A program made the translations under genes and the position numbers. This document shows, piece by piece, positions 1 to 12,117 of a stretch of 64,000 nt of DNA (positions are counted from its first letter, which is position 1; every line of letters begins with the position of its first letter). The stretch is from Epiperipatus broadwayi. Its lineage: Eukaryota > Onychophora > Udeonychophora > Euonychophora > Peripatidae. The notes beneath the pieces are model-generated. The model searched no databases and was not told the origin of the DNA. It saw nothing but the letters and a program-made list of their open reading frames with translations. The DNA lies in contig JAQFVV010012446.1 of NCBI GenBank assembly GCA_028023455.1, positions 2,730,001 to 2,794,000 on the forward strand. The letters are read 5' to 3'.

Positions 1-968
1 GAAAGTTTTACAAACATATTATTATTACAGACTAATTTTTAGTTTAATTTTACATTTGCTTATTTTATACATTATAAAAGGAATTTTCTTTACAAAAAGA
101 AAGAGAAAAAAGTTTTAAATTTATTTTCTAATTCTATTTTAGATTTCCGCCCCCACTTGCTTTTCAACAAAGTTTTATTATATTTAAAAATCAAAATATA
201 AGCAATCTTTTTTTTTTATTTTTTTAAAATTACATTTTTAGAACCACTCCTTAATTATTACTTTTTTAATAAATCAGATCATTTATTTTTAATTAAATGA
301 AAAAATATGTAACACGAGCTATCCACTAGAGGTACAATATAAATCACATAAGTTTAAGTTACTAATGTAAAAACAAAATTCATATGCATATAATATTAGA
401 AACATTAACTGAAAGTAAAACCATTATCAAGACCGAATATAATAAAATTCAATGAACAAAAAAAAAAAAAATTACTGCAAAATATGCTACCTGTAATAAT
501 TATATAAACTAAACAAATTAGATACAAATAATTATTAATTTTACAATTACTTCCTTACACTGGTACAGAATGTATTTCTGCATGCAATGTATTCAGTTTT
601 TTTTTTTATATATTACCGTTACGTATAGGAAAAAATGGAATATTAGATTATGTTAAAAAATTAGTAATAGGAATGCCATTTGTCTTAGAAAAATAATTCA
701 CAAATGTTATATACTTTTTATTATAAGGATACTTGGAGGAATTTTTTAGGTAATTAAGACTATTTTGGGGTCATGATGCACATAAGTGAAAAATGTGATT
801 CTATTTTAAGGTTTTCATGTGTTTATTATTCTGTGTGGTTTGATATAGTGTAAATTGATGAATTTTAATATATTGAATTCAATTATGTTATTTCTCAAGA
901 TTAAATAAATATCCCAACATTCTGAGAAATAACATTTTGACCTGAGTTTACCTGCCATTATTTGGATA
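1..968. other. AT-rich non-coding DNA, nothing recognised
   Basis: Homopolymer A/T runs and short spurious frames only. No gene, RNA or repeat structure stands out. Confidence 0.6.
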
Positions 969-1046
969 ATTGTGGAAGGAAACTAGTCTTCAGATATTTG
1001 GTGTCAATTCTGCAGCATGTGAAGACTAGTTTCCTTTCACAATATT
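969..1046. repeat. long hairpin / small palindromic element
   Basis: The left arm (969-991) contains GGAAACTAGTCTTC and the right arm (1021-1046) contains its reverse complement GAAGACTAGTTTCC. The arms pair over about 23 bases with one or two mismatches around a loop of about 29 bases. It is followed by a (TA)n tract at about 1050-1064. It may be a tiny fold-back element or a hairpin-forming RNA. No coding potential. Confidence 0.6.
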
Positions 1047-1638
1047 ACATATATATATATATATTCGAGTTTTTCTGTTGATGCATAGTAAAAAATGGAG
1101 TTTTCATTATATGTTGGAATGAAACTATAAAATGATAGTGAAAGAGGATAGATCTAAAATTAAAAAGCCATATCTGGTATAAGTGTTATGGTGTAAAGTA
1201 TTTAATTGCATTTTTATTATACAAAACTGTCCAATACCAAGAGAAAAAGGAGCTTATCACATATCAGCCTGTAAGTGGGAAGAAGCAAGAGAAATATGAC
1301 TATAAATCATTAACAAATATCTAGATTACATCAAAGTAAAGTCAGTTATCGATGATTTCTAAGACAAAAATTGTTTGAGAGATTATACTGAATATTTTAA
1401 AAAGAAATTGTGTTTTCCCATCTTACATAGTTTTTTAACTTTACATGTCCAAAGTATAGTAAAAATAAAAATTGAAATTAAGTTTTGATAGTATACTTAG
1501 TAAATTCAAGAAAGTTATTTTTCTCTTTGGAATATATAGTGAAGTCACGATGTACACCATAAATATACACTACTTTAATTACATGCTATCCAAATCATAA
1601 ACATGAGAAAATATTAAATTTGAAAATGTAATAAATTT

Positions 1639-2475
1639 TCTGATCTGCAGCAACCATTTTTCTGTCTCAGAGCACCATATGCAATCATGTTTATTAATAA
1701 CACTTCTTTGACTTATATTGAAAGCAATTTTATATGTTAACTTTACTATCCTTTCTGAATTTGATGTGTACAGTATTTTGTTTGCTAAAATATTTTCTAA
1801 ATATAAAGCCAAAAGTTTAATGAAATTTAATAAAATTTGTATTTTTTTTAAGTGATAAAACTAGTTATTGATTTAGTAGTGGCAGAAGAAAGAATGTTCT
1901 TATATTGCATCAGAAAGTTTAAAATTCAAAGAATTTAAACAAAAGTCTGAAATAGGTAATAGCAAATAGGTATGACTGTATAGATTCTGAAATCAATGCT
2001 GACTTAAAACATCAAAATTTGTGATCACACTGTCTGCTGAAATGAGCTGTTAAAAAAGTTATTGAAGAAAACGGTTTAGAGTATATTTAATTGCGATGAA
2101 AGTTTGACATTTACTATTCATTTTACTTTCAAAAATAAAGATACAATACAATTTATTAATTTTATTTTTTGAATGAATGAGTGATTACACACACAGTAAA
2201 TATATATGGAAATGGCCTCTCAATTTATTATTAATATCTACATTTATTTTAAATTTTGTTTATACTATAATCTTAATTTATATATGCATATTATATCCAT
2301 AGAAAATATGTAGGTGTGTTGAAAAGTACTGTAGACATGCACTTTAGTAAATAATAAATATTATATTGTAATCAAAACTTAACAAAACATTAACTATCAT
2401 ACATGATATATGCAAAGGAAACTTGGAACAAAATATATCTACTATTGTAGTTCTACTATATTTGCAGAAACAGCA
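1639..2475 (+). repeat. interspersed repeat REP-A, copy 1
   Basis: First of three copies of an approximately 0.8 kb repeat. Landmarks shared with the copies at 7.6 kb and (inverted) 20.9 kb are CAGC-CATTTTTCT near the start, a 'TTGAAAGCA..TATAT' block, GATGAAAGTTTGAC (GATGGAAGTCAGAC and equivalents in the others), GAATGAGTGA, TTATATATGCATA and a TTGGAA-AAAATAT end. No intact ORF. The short minus-strand frame at 1579-1812 is chance. Family unknown. Confidence 0.6.
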
Positions 2476-3779
2476 AAAATAAAGATAATTAGAAAAATTT
2501 GTTGAAAATTAATGAAGTACAGTTACGCTATACCTGTCACCATTCCCATACAATATCTCTCTGATTGCTTTCTTCAAGCCTCACAATATATTGTTCTCTT
2601 ATTCAAATAAAGGTAAATGAGCATTTTAATTTTTCTGCCCTAAAAAAGATTGAGGCGACTAGGTAATAGAACATTACATGAAGCAATACCACTTTATCAA
2701 CAGCAGCAATAGTTTACCATTACTTGAAACCGTCTTAACAATTTATTTTAGCAATTCAATAATTAGTTATATAATAGAAATCTTTGCATCATTAAAATGT
2801 ATTCGTATCTCTTTTAACATCATCTGTAAATTATTATTTCACTCTCTAATACAATTTTCATAATTCCAATACCTTAAAACATGACCATTTTCTCATTTTC
2901 CAATTTCTTGAATAAATATTTTTTCAGCTATTCTTAAAATTTTCTTGAATTCCATACCTCAAAAATATTCTAAATTTTGTTTCCTTTTCAGGTAGTGAAT
3001 AAGTTGTCAATGGACACTACTAATTGGTATTACAATATACACTCACAACCATTTTTGATTAATTTATAGTATTATTTATTTTAGTTAATGTAGGATTCAT
3101 TAGACAAAACGTATATTCTTCCAATGCCATTTGTCATGCTATCTAATAATAGCATGAAAACATCTAACATACCTTATTGTGGATTCAAATCACTTATTAA
3201 ACTAAAGAAGACAAAGTAATTTTTTAGAAAATTACATATTAATTTACTAACTTGTTGAACCGGAAATTTTCTCCGCTTCAAAGGTCTTCTTGCAAAATTA
3301 AGTTTTCTTTTTATAAAGTTATTTAAGTTTTATAGGATATAGCGCACATACACAGATATATTATAAAATTCTGTAATTTTAAATTTCGTCTTCAACCAAT
3401 TTTATTTGTCAGTTTAAAATAAGTTTCTTCTGACACATTTTTTTAATCAAATTGTAAAAACATTCCAAGTTAAAAGTTTTAATCTTTGTTTTTGTTTTTT
3501 TGAGAAAGCTTTTAATTTTGGAAAGTTAATTGCATTCCTATTTCTTTTATTTTAATTACAATCCATTTTTAGTTTATTAAGGTTGAGTGAGAGATAAAGA
3601 TTTGCTCTGGGCTAAGTCTTATAATTGAAAACAAGAAAGATTACACAGGAGATAGAGGATAAAAATAACCCCAAAAATTTCAGACATTATTCTTGGCTTG
3701 ACTAAGCTAATTCTGCTTGAAAGAGATTGATTCAGCTTCTTATAATTCTACTATTCATTATCATGCATTTATATTAGCC
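2476..3779. other. AT-rich non-coding DNA, nothing recognised
   Basis: Only short frames without recognisable motifs. No structural RNA or inverted repeat noticed. Confidence 0.5.
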
Positions 3780-5790
3780 TGCTGAGATTCGGAGTGTGTT
3801 GGCAGTCCAGACATATTTTTTTCTTTTAAAAGTTGCTGTACACATTCTCAGAATGCTGTTAATAAAATATTATATTCTGCTGCCTGTCGTTCAGAGGACT
3901 TCGTATTATTGTCTATGTTTGCTTTCACTCAATGACTAAATTTATGGCTATATGTATTCGAACCTACAACATACCCTGTTAACTTACCTAAGAACAGACT
4001 CCTCATTCCAAGCTGTTCTTCCAGTCATGCCATGAAAGTCTGAATTAGAAAGGATCCCAAAATATGCCTCTACACTTGCCACCATGAAGAAATGAAGACA
4101 CCTGAAAGTTGAATTCAAAATAACTGTTCACACTCCTTGAAAAACTGTGGATTCTGCTTTACCATTAAGATAAAAATATTTCTTATTCTTTTCAGGGTAT
4201 ATAAATCTCTAGTTAAATCTCCACTCAATCTAAAAATAAATCTGTTGTATAAAGTTTTACTAGTTATTTAATCTCATAATTATTATGTTTGCTTTTCTTT
4301 GTATTTATAGTGTGTCTTGGAATCTTAGTTAAGATTCCAAAATTGTTTTCAATTTTATTTATTGGGGAGTGTATTATGAGATTATATTTTATAAGTTTTC
4401 TATGCCTTCTTTTTTTTTTGTTAACCCTTACTAAATGCTTTGGCAGTTTTTAGTAATTTCAGTTTGCTCACCTGTCCCTATTTTATCATCCAATAATTAA
4501 AGTTAATAGGTTTGCACTTCTTGCAAACCGCAAATCTTTTGGCTGGTGGTTTATCATGTTTGTTACTCTAGTTTTTCTGAAGTTGGAGATTTTGTTTCAT
4601 TTCTAGATTATGTAAGATCGTAATCATTTCTTCAAGTTTTCTTGTCTTGTATGTGAAATCAACTGTGAATTGCCTTAAACATGGTACATCATGAGCTGTC
4701 CTTCTGGCAAATGACGTTCTTGATCTCGATGCATTATTCTGGGCCAAGAAATGCTCGCCGGCACTGTTTCATTGATTTCCTACAAGACCGTATTGTTTTT
4801 TTATATCTCTGAATTAGGAAACTAGAATTGTTGTTCTTTTATAAATCACCAGCAGGAAGATACTATTAATTTTCTTTTAAATTGTAGGTGAGGGAATTAA
4901 TCTTTCTGCCAAAACTTTTGTTTTAATATTTGCAGAATTCATATACTCTCTGATGAATATGCTTATAAAAATCTAGGTCAAACTTTCGTATTCTGTTCCT
5001 AGATTTACTTTATTTTGTTTATTGAATTTAATAAAATTTTCAAATTAGTTTAAATTATTTTGGCTGACATTTGTCTATGTGTTTCATTTTTTCAATTGTC
5101 TGAATAATAATTTAGATCTCTTGCTATCTCCCTGAGTCTAGTTGGTGCAAATCATCATCACCATCCACTTTTGATCAAGGTAAACAAATTTTCCAGATAT
5201 GCAGTGATCTGGTGGCATCCTCCGTGATAAAGAATAGATTGGGTGACCTTTACATTGTATATCTAAAATTCTAATGAAAATTGGGTTAGATTCCTCTAAT
5301 ACATAAGAAATAAGATAAGAGAAAATCATACTTAATTTGATATATAAAATGTGTTCCAGTAAAAAGGTGTCTGGTTCTTTCTCCAAACTACTTGCAGCAC
5401 CATCTTTGAATCAATTCATGTATTTATATAGTGACAATTTTGTTATACCACAAAATTTTTAAGGCATTAGAGCATCTGCATTGCAAGTCATAACACTAAA
5501 TGTGATTGTTTTTCATACCTTTGTCGATCAACTTCAATGCTCTCTCTATCATCGCGAACGTTGGAAATGAAGACATTCTTGAAATTGAAAGTTTCACTGG
5601 CATAATAGTTTGAATCACTTCAATATTTCAGTGATCAATTTAAAACAAAATTCTATGTTAGCATGTTGTTCCAGTGGGTTAAAGTATGAAACACTGTTAC
5701 ATTCATATTATAATTCATGCTCCAGACATACTAGAGCCTTAAAATTTTTGTGCTTAATAGTAAACTATATCACTACATACCAGGCAGCTT
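3780..5790 (-). other. unassigned region, possible old mobile-element coding remnant
   Basis: This 2 kb stretch is less AT-rich than its surroundings. On the minus strand it shows several short translatable blocks broken by stops, such as 5138-5386 (82 codons) and blocks near 4500-4750 with a C-x2-C pair (AVCKKCK). That is the texture of a heavily decayed transposase or retroelement ORF. I could not match it to a named family, so no function is given. It could also be an ancient host pseudogene. Confidence 0.3.
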
Positions 5791-6666
5791 GAAGAGAAAA
5801 TCTCACCTTTTTATTGGAATACATTATATGAATTATCCTTTTACCAAAAAATGAAGATTCCAATATATATTATTCTAGATTCATTTCTTTAGTTATATAG
5901 CTTATTAAATAAGTAGTTTAAATTCAAATCTACCTGAATCTTTCAATTTATCTATCTGGATGGGCACATTTTTTTTAGCAGTTTCTAAATAGAAGTTATG
6001 TAACTAAAACCAGTCAAAAAAATCTACACGCATTATTGCCTTGCCATTTCCTGCCCACTGATGTACCTATTGCATATTTATAGTTAAGGTGTAGTACATG
6101 AGAGAAAAAAATCTTGTCTCAACACATTCAGTATGTTCTTTTTTTTTTTCAGACCCCATTTACTCACTTTCTTTTAAAAACTGCTTGTCATCCTTTTTAA
6201 TATATAATTTCTTAGTAGATAATTGATGAGCTTCAATCCTAAAATAAAGAGCTAACATTAAATGTTTAAGACACATTAACTATCATTATCTGATTTTATA
6301 GAATAAATTCTTTTCATAATATTATGTATTGATGATATCACTATAATTATTACTAAAAAGTACTCTCTTTTAATGTCACATTTTATTCAATACAGTGTAA
6401 ATTGCCTCCTTTCAAAATTAATTTTAGCACTATTTAAGTTTTATTATGTAAAATTGATGTTGATGTATAAATATAACATTTGCAAAATCAATTAATATTT
6501 TAATAACACTATATACAATATTTTTACATAGGATGCTGAAGAAGATTGACAAATAATTGAAATACCAATTTAAAAACATGTAATTTAAATATTTAAAAGT
6601 ATATAATGATGAAATATTTATCATTTACACAAACATTCATTCTGCCCTATCAGGCATTGAGAAGAC

Positions 6667-6800
6667 AGACCCTGGATGGATGAAATAAGAAAGTGTGCAG
6701 GGATGATGTGGAGAAGAGAAGCTAAAGATCGAAGAAGATGGATTAAACTTGGAGAGACCTTCATCCTGCAGTGGATTGATAATGGTTGATAATGATGATG
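6667..6800 (+). mobile_element. LINE 3' fragment (C-terminus of ORF2)
   Basis: About 40 codons without a stop from 6667 begin RPWMDEIRKCAGMMWRREAK and continue to R-R-R-W-x-K-L-G-E-T-F-I-L-Q-W. This is the very end of the reverse-transcriptase ORF of a RTE-like or related endonuclease LINE (pattern W-x-D-D/E-I-R-x-x-A-G-x-x-W ... W-x-x-L-x-E-x-x-x-x-Q-W). It is followed at once by a TGATAA-type microsatellite tail, as expected for a 5'-truncated insertion. A related but more decayed fragment sits at 37.6 kb. Confidence 0.65.
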
Positions 6801-7626
6801 AATGGTGAAATGATTATGACATAAAAATGATTAACTTTTCACAATAAAAAGGGAATAATCAATATTTTAAATAAAAAGGTAAGTAGAACAATTTTTTTAA
6901 AAAAAAAAATCATAAATTTATTATATTTAATTAATTAAATAATTATAAATGACAATTGTTTCATTTCAATTTATTTTTGGTAAATCCAAAATGAGATCAA
7001 ATAAATAACTGAAATGTTTAGGTAGTCACTGAATTGCATTTTTCATATCTGGAATTTTTTTTTTTTAAAAAAAAAAACAAAACTTTATTATATTCAGAAT
7101 GTTGACTTGTGGTCTTGAGATGTAACTGTTTTGTCCTTAGTGAGTGTTCTTTGACAGCAATACCTCTAGCTGCAGCAAATCCTAAAAATATAACTTCACC
7201 AAAAAAAAAAGTTATAATTTAAAAAATGCTAAATTAAACATATTGCAATTTTGTATTTTATGGTGGAACATTAATAATTAGATTACATTTATTAAAAAGT
7301 AACAAGATATGAAACTAAAAACACATTTTTTTTTCAATGTATTCTTCATTGGCAATGCTATATTGGTCCCACTTAGTCTACCAATTACAAACCAATAGAA
7401 CATTACTATCTCAGCCAACATTGGTCTTCATCACCACATTGAATGATGAAGAGCTTGAAAAGTGATGTTTGTCATCATAAATATGATATACTATTTATGA
7501 ATACAGTAAAGCTGTGAACTATGATGTGTCAATATTGATGACTTAACCAAAAAATAATAATTTAAATAAACAAAAATGTAAATAAATAATTTTTAAAAAA
7601 TTTGTAAATTTAATATTTTATATTAT
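6801..7626. other. AT-rich non-coding DNA, nothing recognised
   Basis: A/T homopolymer runs near 6890-6910 and 7050-7075. No gene or repeat recognised. Confidence 0.5.
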
Positions 7627-8425
7627 GCAAGCAGCTAATTTTCTATTTCTGAGCACCATTCATGATCACTTTAAAAAAAACAACCTAAAACAAAATTTGT
7701 AAATAATTGTGCAATACAGCAGTCGTTTTTTTCCCATCTCGGAACACCGTACATGATCATATTTATTAAAATAATTTCTTCAGTTTATGTTGAAAGCACA
7801 TATATTTTATTCTTCCTTTATTATTCTTTCTGAATTTAATGTACAGTATTTCACAAAATAAAATTCTATCTAACTATAATGCTAAAAGATTTACAAAATT
7901 TAAGAATATACTTGAAATTGATAATGGCGTTAAAATATCAAAACAATTACAGAAATTATAATTTCTTAATAATAAGACTGCTATTACATTTCTATATAAA
8001 AAAAAATTATTGAAAAGGAAAATACTGCCCAGAATGTATTTAATTATGATGGAAGTCAGACATTTTACATCAAAAATATAATTTTTTTTTTTTGCCTTAT
8101 TAAATATTTTATCACTGAATAAATGAGTGAATATATATTCAGTAAATGTGTTCTTTCAATTTATTATTAATAAGTGTATAATTATTATTATTTTAAAATT
8201 TTGTTTATACTATAATTTTAATTTATATATGCATACTATACATACAAAACCCATCTGTGTTATATATGTGTGTGTGTGCATATTGCAGTTCAATAAAAAT
8301 GTTATATTCAAATCAAAGTTCATCAACAAAATGACTTATTATACATGACATATCCAAGAGGGCCTTGGAATAAAATATAGCAGATATCACAGCTCCACTG
8401 AATTCTTTACAGAAATCCTTTTGTC
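7627..8425 (+). repeat. interspersed repeat REP-A, copy 2
   Basis: Second direct copy of the repeat seen at 1639-2475. It extends about 110 bases further 5' and contains an internal duplication of the segment 'CAGC..TTT.CT.TCTC/TG.GCACC.T.CATGATCA' (around 7629-7675 and 7718-7765). The inverted third copy at 20.9-21.6 kb has the same duplication, so it belongs to the ancestral element. A (TG)n run lies near 8268-8278. No ORF of note. Confidence 0.6.
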
Positions 8426-8989
8426 CATTAAAAAAAAAGCTCAATAATTAATTATTCTTTGATAGTACACACTTACAGTATGGGTATCATATTGATTACT
8501 GAAACCAGCCACAAACATTCCCATGCATATCTGTTATGTAGAACATCATCAAATTGGACTGTAGTGCTAACTGATGATGCACAGAAAATCTATTACTGTT
8601 CATTCGCATTTGTAATATATTTGCCGACTTTCTCTCACAATATGTATTTTCTATTGAGGTTTTACTACTATATTCCTTGGGTGTTATGGTTTTTGTGTAT
8701 CATTTATCCATATTAAATAACAGCATTAAACAGTTTTTTACAATTAATGGTGCAACTAATATTTAATCATTTCAGAATAGTATACTCAATTTTATATTTA
8801 GATAGAATTATCAACATAAAACAAATCTTTAACAATCAAAAGAATAATTACTGTTGAATATAAAATCTCAGCAATTGTTTTGTCTCCTTCCAATTCTAAT
8901 CATAGTTAAAACTAATTACAGTTTTCATAGTATATTGAAATTAGATAAACAAATTGATTATTCAATATTTACAATAAAAATAATAAATA
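8426..8989. other. AT-rich non-coding DNA, nothing recognised
   Basis: Contains an 85-codon frame at 8459-8716 with no recognisable motif and no neighbours. I regard it as chance. Confidence 0.4.
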
Positions 8990-9423
8990 CACCTAGACCT
9001 CACTTAGCGATTGGCTACTTAGCGATATTTCACAATAGCAATCATCATCAATTTGTACCCACTACTTTGATTTACAATCGATTATTCACTATAACGATCG
9101 GGAAAAAAATTTTTTTAAAATTTTTTAACATCCCTTGAATTTTGTGTCACTGGTGATGTCAGAGAATAGGTATTTTAAAGTCATTTTACCCAAAAAAACA
9201 ACTTTTCTTTTTAGATACTGTACAGTTTACACGTACACTGCATTCGATAAATAATTTTTTAAATATGTACTTTATTCCTAAGTTAGTGTAATTTTTTAGC
9301 TTTAGGAACCGATCAATTTTTTCCCCATAGACCCCTATTGTAAATATGTATTTTGTATATGATATTCTTGCTTAACGATGAGTTCTGGAGAACCAATAGC
9401 CATCGCTAAGAGGGGTAAAGGTG
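8990..9423. mobile_element. MITE, 434 bp, TIR CACCT..., TA target duplication
   Basis: The left end CACCTAGACCTCACTTAGCG and the inverted right end CACCTTTACCCCTCTTAGCG match at 16 of 20 positions and continue as GAT(T)GGCTA. Both ends are flanked by TA (8988-8989 and 9424-9425), the target duplication of the Tc1/mariner/pogo superfamily. Ends reading C-x-T-x-A-C-C-x-C-x-C-T-T-A-G-C-G resemble pogo/Tigger-type termini (family knowledge). It contains no transposase, so it is a non-autonomous derivative. The 94-codon frame at 8854-9138 crosses its edge and is spurious. Confidence 0.8.
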
Positions 9424-10229
9424 TATTACAAAAAAAAAAGCTATAGCTAATATTATGTAAACTTTTAATCCATTATTTCTTAAGGAATTGGAGAAATTAA
9501 ACTAGTTAGGAAAAATGAAAAAAAAAAACAATTAAAAATTACAGATAAGAACAACTGAATCTCTAAAATGCATAGAAAGAACAATCACAAATGTTATAAT
9601 TCAAAACATTCAACATTCATTATTTCATAAAAGTGAGTGCATATATATGTAATTTTAAAATCACAATAAATTTGACTGATTATGACTTACAACAACAATA
9701 TTTTTTTTTAATTTCAATTAAAAGTCTTGAAGACTGACTCAATCTGTAGGAATTTAATATAATTTTAAGCTTTACCTCGGGGTGAAAAATAGGATAACTT
9801 GATAATTAATTTGTGACTATATTTTTTTAAATTCTAAAATAAATTAAACTTGTAATATTATTAGAAACAACATAACTTTTTTCTAAGATCTAAGCAGAAA
9901 CAAAAAAATATACATTAAGTTATTAACAAAATATTACTTAATTTAAAATAAATTTGAATCAATAATTATTTATTTTAAATACACATATAAATCATACTTT
10001 CCAATTATAACTAAAATCTTCAATAAACTATTATTAAATAATATGTAACCATTATATACATACTATATAAATCATAACATATTGTAACTGGACCACCGTA
10101 CAACCCCTTTATTACCTCAGTTGTAACAATTTCCTGATGAGCATATTGTAGGAAGGAACCATCGATTGGCATTCCCCAATACAGATGTCACACCCCCCCT
10201 ACAACAATATTTCCTTCTCATCAGAGGAT
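9424..10229. other. AT-rich flank upstream of the LINE
   Basis: No gene. Around 10085-10228 composition becomes less AT-rich, with GGACCACCG at 10091. A loosely similar inverted motif (CGGTCCTCC) appears at about 15810, just past the LINE, which hints that the LINE may sit inside an older element. This is weak. Confidence 0.35.
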
Positions 10230-10539
10230 GTAGCACCATAGAGACTGGAAACACCTAGAAATTTCTGTTTGGTTTTCCAAATGGAGCCAAGTTGAATTTG
10301 ATATTTTTAAAATTTGTTTTAGTTCTGTTTTTCTTTACATGCTAGATTGATCTTTTGAGAGCAGTCATATAAAAAATAATTGTTGTGAATAAGAGTAAAA
10401 TTGTGATCGAGAGAGTGAGTTATTTGAAAGATTGAAAATTTTTGTGTGTAACTGTCTGAAAGATTTTCGTTCACCATTTTAGGTTAGAAGTTTTTTTTTT
10501 TTAAAAAAAAGTTGTTCCTGTTGAATGTGTGATAGCATA

Positions 10540-10985
10540 AGGATATTTATAAAAAAGTTGTATCTAAGTTTAATTTGTTTTAGTTGTTTGTTACTGAAGG
10601 TTTTTTGAATTTAAAATAGGTATTTGGTTTGAGAAAAAAGTTAACGTTTGTTTGGGAGGCCTAACATTAGAAGACACATGGGTATAGTTTTGATCAGGTT
10701 TGGGAAAAGTAAAAAAGTTTTATTTTTCTGTATAAGTGTGTTTGAAGACTAGGTGAGGTATTATAAAGAGGTATTTATAAAAAAGTTTATGTAAGTTTAA
10801 TTCGTTTTAGTTAAGTTTGTTACTGAGTTTTTTAAATTTTAAAATTGGCATATATTTTGAGATAAAAGGCCTAACGTTAGTAAACACGTGGTTGTAGTTT
10901 GATCAAGCTTGGGAAAAAGTAAAAAAAGTTTTTTTTATTTTTCAGTATAAGGGTGTTTGAAGAATAGTAGAGGTATTATAAAGCC
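10540..10985 (+). repeat. tandem duplication in LINE 5' UTR
   Basis: Two head-to-tail copies of about 220 bp (about 10540-10762 and 10763-10985). Shared landmarks in order are ATTTATAAAAAAGTT, AAGTTTAATT-GTTTTAGTT, GGCCTAAC(A/G)TTAG, GATCA(G/A)G(T/C)T(T/G)GGGAAAA, GTATAAG-GTGTTTGAAGA and GGTATTATAAAG. The arrangement resembles the promoter monomers found upstream of ORF1 in some LINEs. A promoter role is inferred only from position. Confidence 0.75.
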
Positions 10986-11003
10986 AAATATAGAATAGGT
11001 GAT

Positions 11004-12001
11004 TTGAAAAATAAGAATATGGATTCCATTTGTGTGGCACAATGTATATACGATCAACAGAAAGGAGTTAGACGAGCAGTAGTTGAGTGTACAGTGTGTG
11101 CTGAGGTGTATCATTTGAAATGTTTGAATAAAAATAGGAAGGATGTAACAGGTTTCTGGATATGTAGTCAGTGTGTAAATGTGATTAAAGAGGTGAGAAA
11201 GTGGTTTTTAAGTGTAGGTAGTCTAGAGAGAAAGTCAGAGAGGGAGCAAAATGTAGTTAAGAAAGATAGGACAGAGTATGGTTTTAGTGGAGTGTCAGAA
11301 AATATGGGTGAAGGAAGTAGTAATGCAATGGAGATGGTTAGACAGAGAATAAGTAAGATAGAGGAAGAAATGAAGGATGTAGAAGTAAAGTTAAAATTGT
11401 TAGAGATGAAGTGTGAGGAGATAAAGGAATTATTGAGTAGACATGATAAGGAAGAAATGGATAAGGAAATTCAGGTGGTAGAAAAGGTTAAAGATGGAGT
11501 AGAGAAAGTAGATTATGAGGCAGTATTGATAGGAGATTCACTAATAAGAGAATGTGGGGATATAATTGCAAGGGAAAATAGAAGCAGGTATGTTAGAGTA
11601 TGTTTTCCTGGAGCAAAAATTAGGAATGTGACAGATAAAGTAAGAAAGCAAGGTAGTAGAGATATATATGTAATGGTATGGACTAAATTTGTTAGAACCA
11701 TCAGAGAAAGTAATGGATGAGTATGTAGAATTGATTAACAATTTGAGAGGGATTAAAGGAAGAGTAGGAGTAGTGGGACTATTACTAAGATTTGATAAGA
11801 GGCATTTATTAGATAGGGCATGTTCTATAAATGAGAGTGAAAAAATTGTGTGAGAGAAATAATGTTGTGTTTGTGGATGTATGGGATTGGTTTATTGGAA
11901 AGAGGGAGTTGTATAGTAAAGATGGTTTGCACTTAGGAAAACAAGGAAGTGAAGTTTTAGGGAGTCTGATATTTAAAGAATATAATTCGGGAAACCTTTA
12001 A
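11004..12001 (+). pseudogene. LINE ORF1: PHD finger, coiled coil, SGNH esterase (frameshifted)
   Basis: The uninterrupted part is 11004-11720 (238 codons). Residues about 8-60 form a PHD-type zinc finger, with Cys pairs, then ECTVCAEVYHLKC and FWICSQC. Residues about 110-155 are a Glu/Lys-rich coiled coil. From about 172 an SGNH-hydrolase core starts with the nucleophile motif LIGDSLIRE. A frameshift near 11690 destroys the block where G-T-N is expected. The esterase continues in the +1 frame, then shifts again near 11850, and ends with DGLHLGKQGSEVLG, the D-x-x-H catalytic block, before a stop at 11999-12001. PHD plus esterase ORF1 proteins are known from CR1-group LINEs, where they are thought to bind nucleic acid and lipid or protein esters. 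This copy is non-functional. Confidence 0.8.
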
Positions 12002-12117
12002 AGGGGGGTGGGCTTTTAAATTGTAATATTATCAAAAAGAAGAAGAATGGAGGGGATATAAGAAATAAGCAAAAGATGGTTGATTTAGATATAAGTGTAG
12101 ATGTGGAGAGGGAATGA

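Noticed and set aside
8459-8716. 85-codon frame as a small gene
   Set aside because: No recognisable domain, starts in AT-rich DNA, and has no splice or neighbour support.
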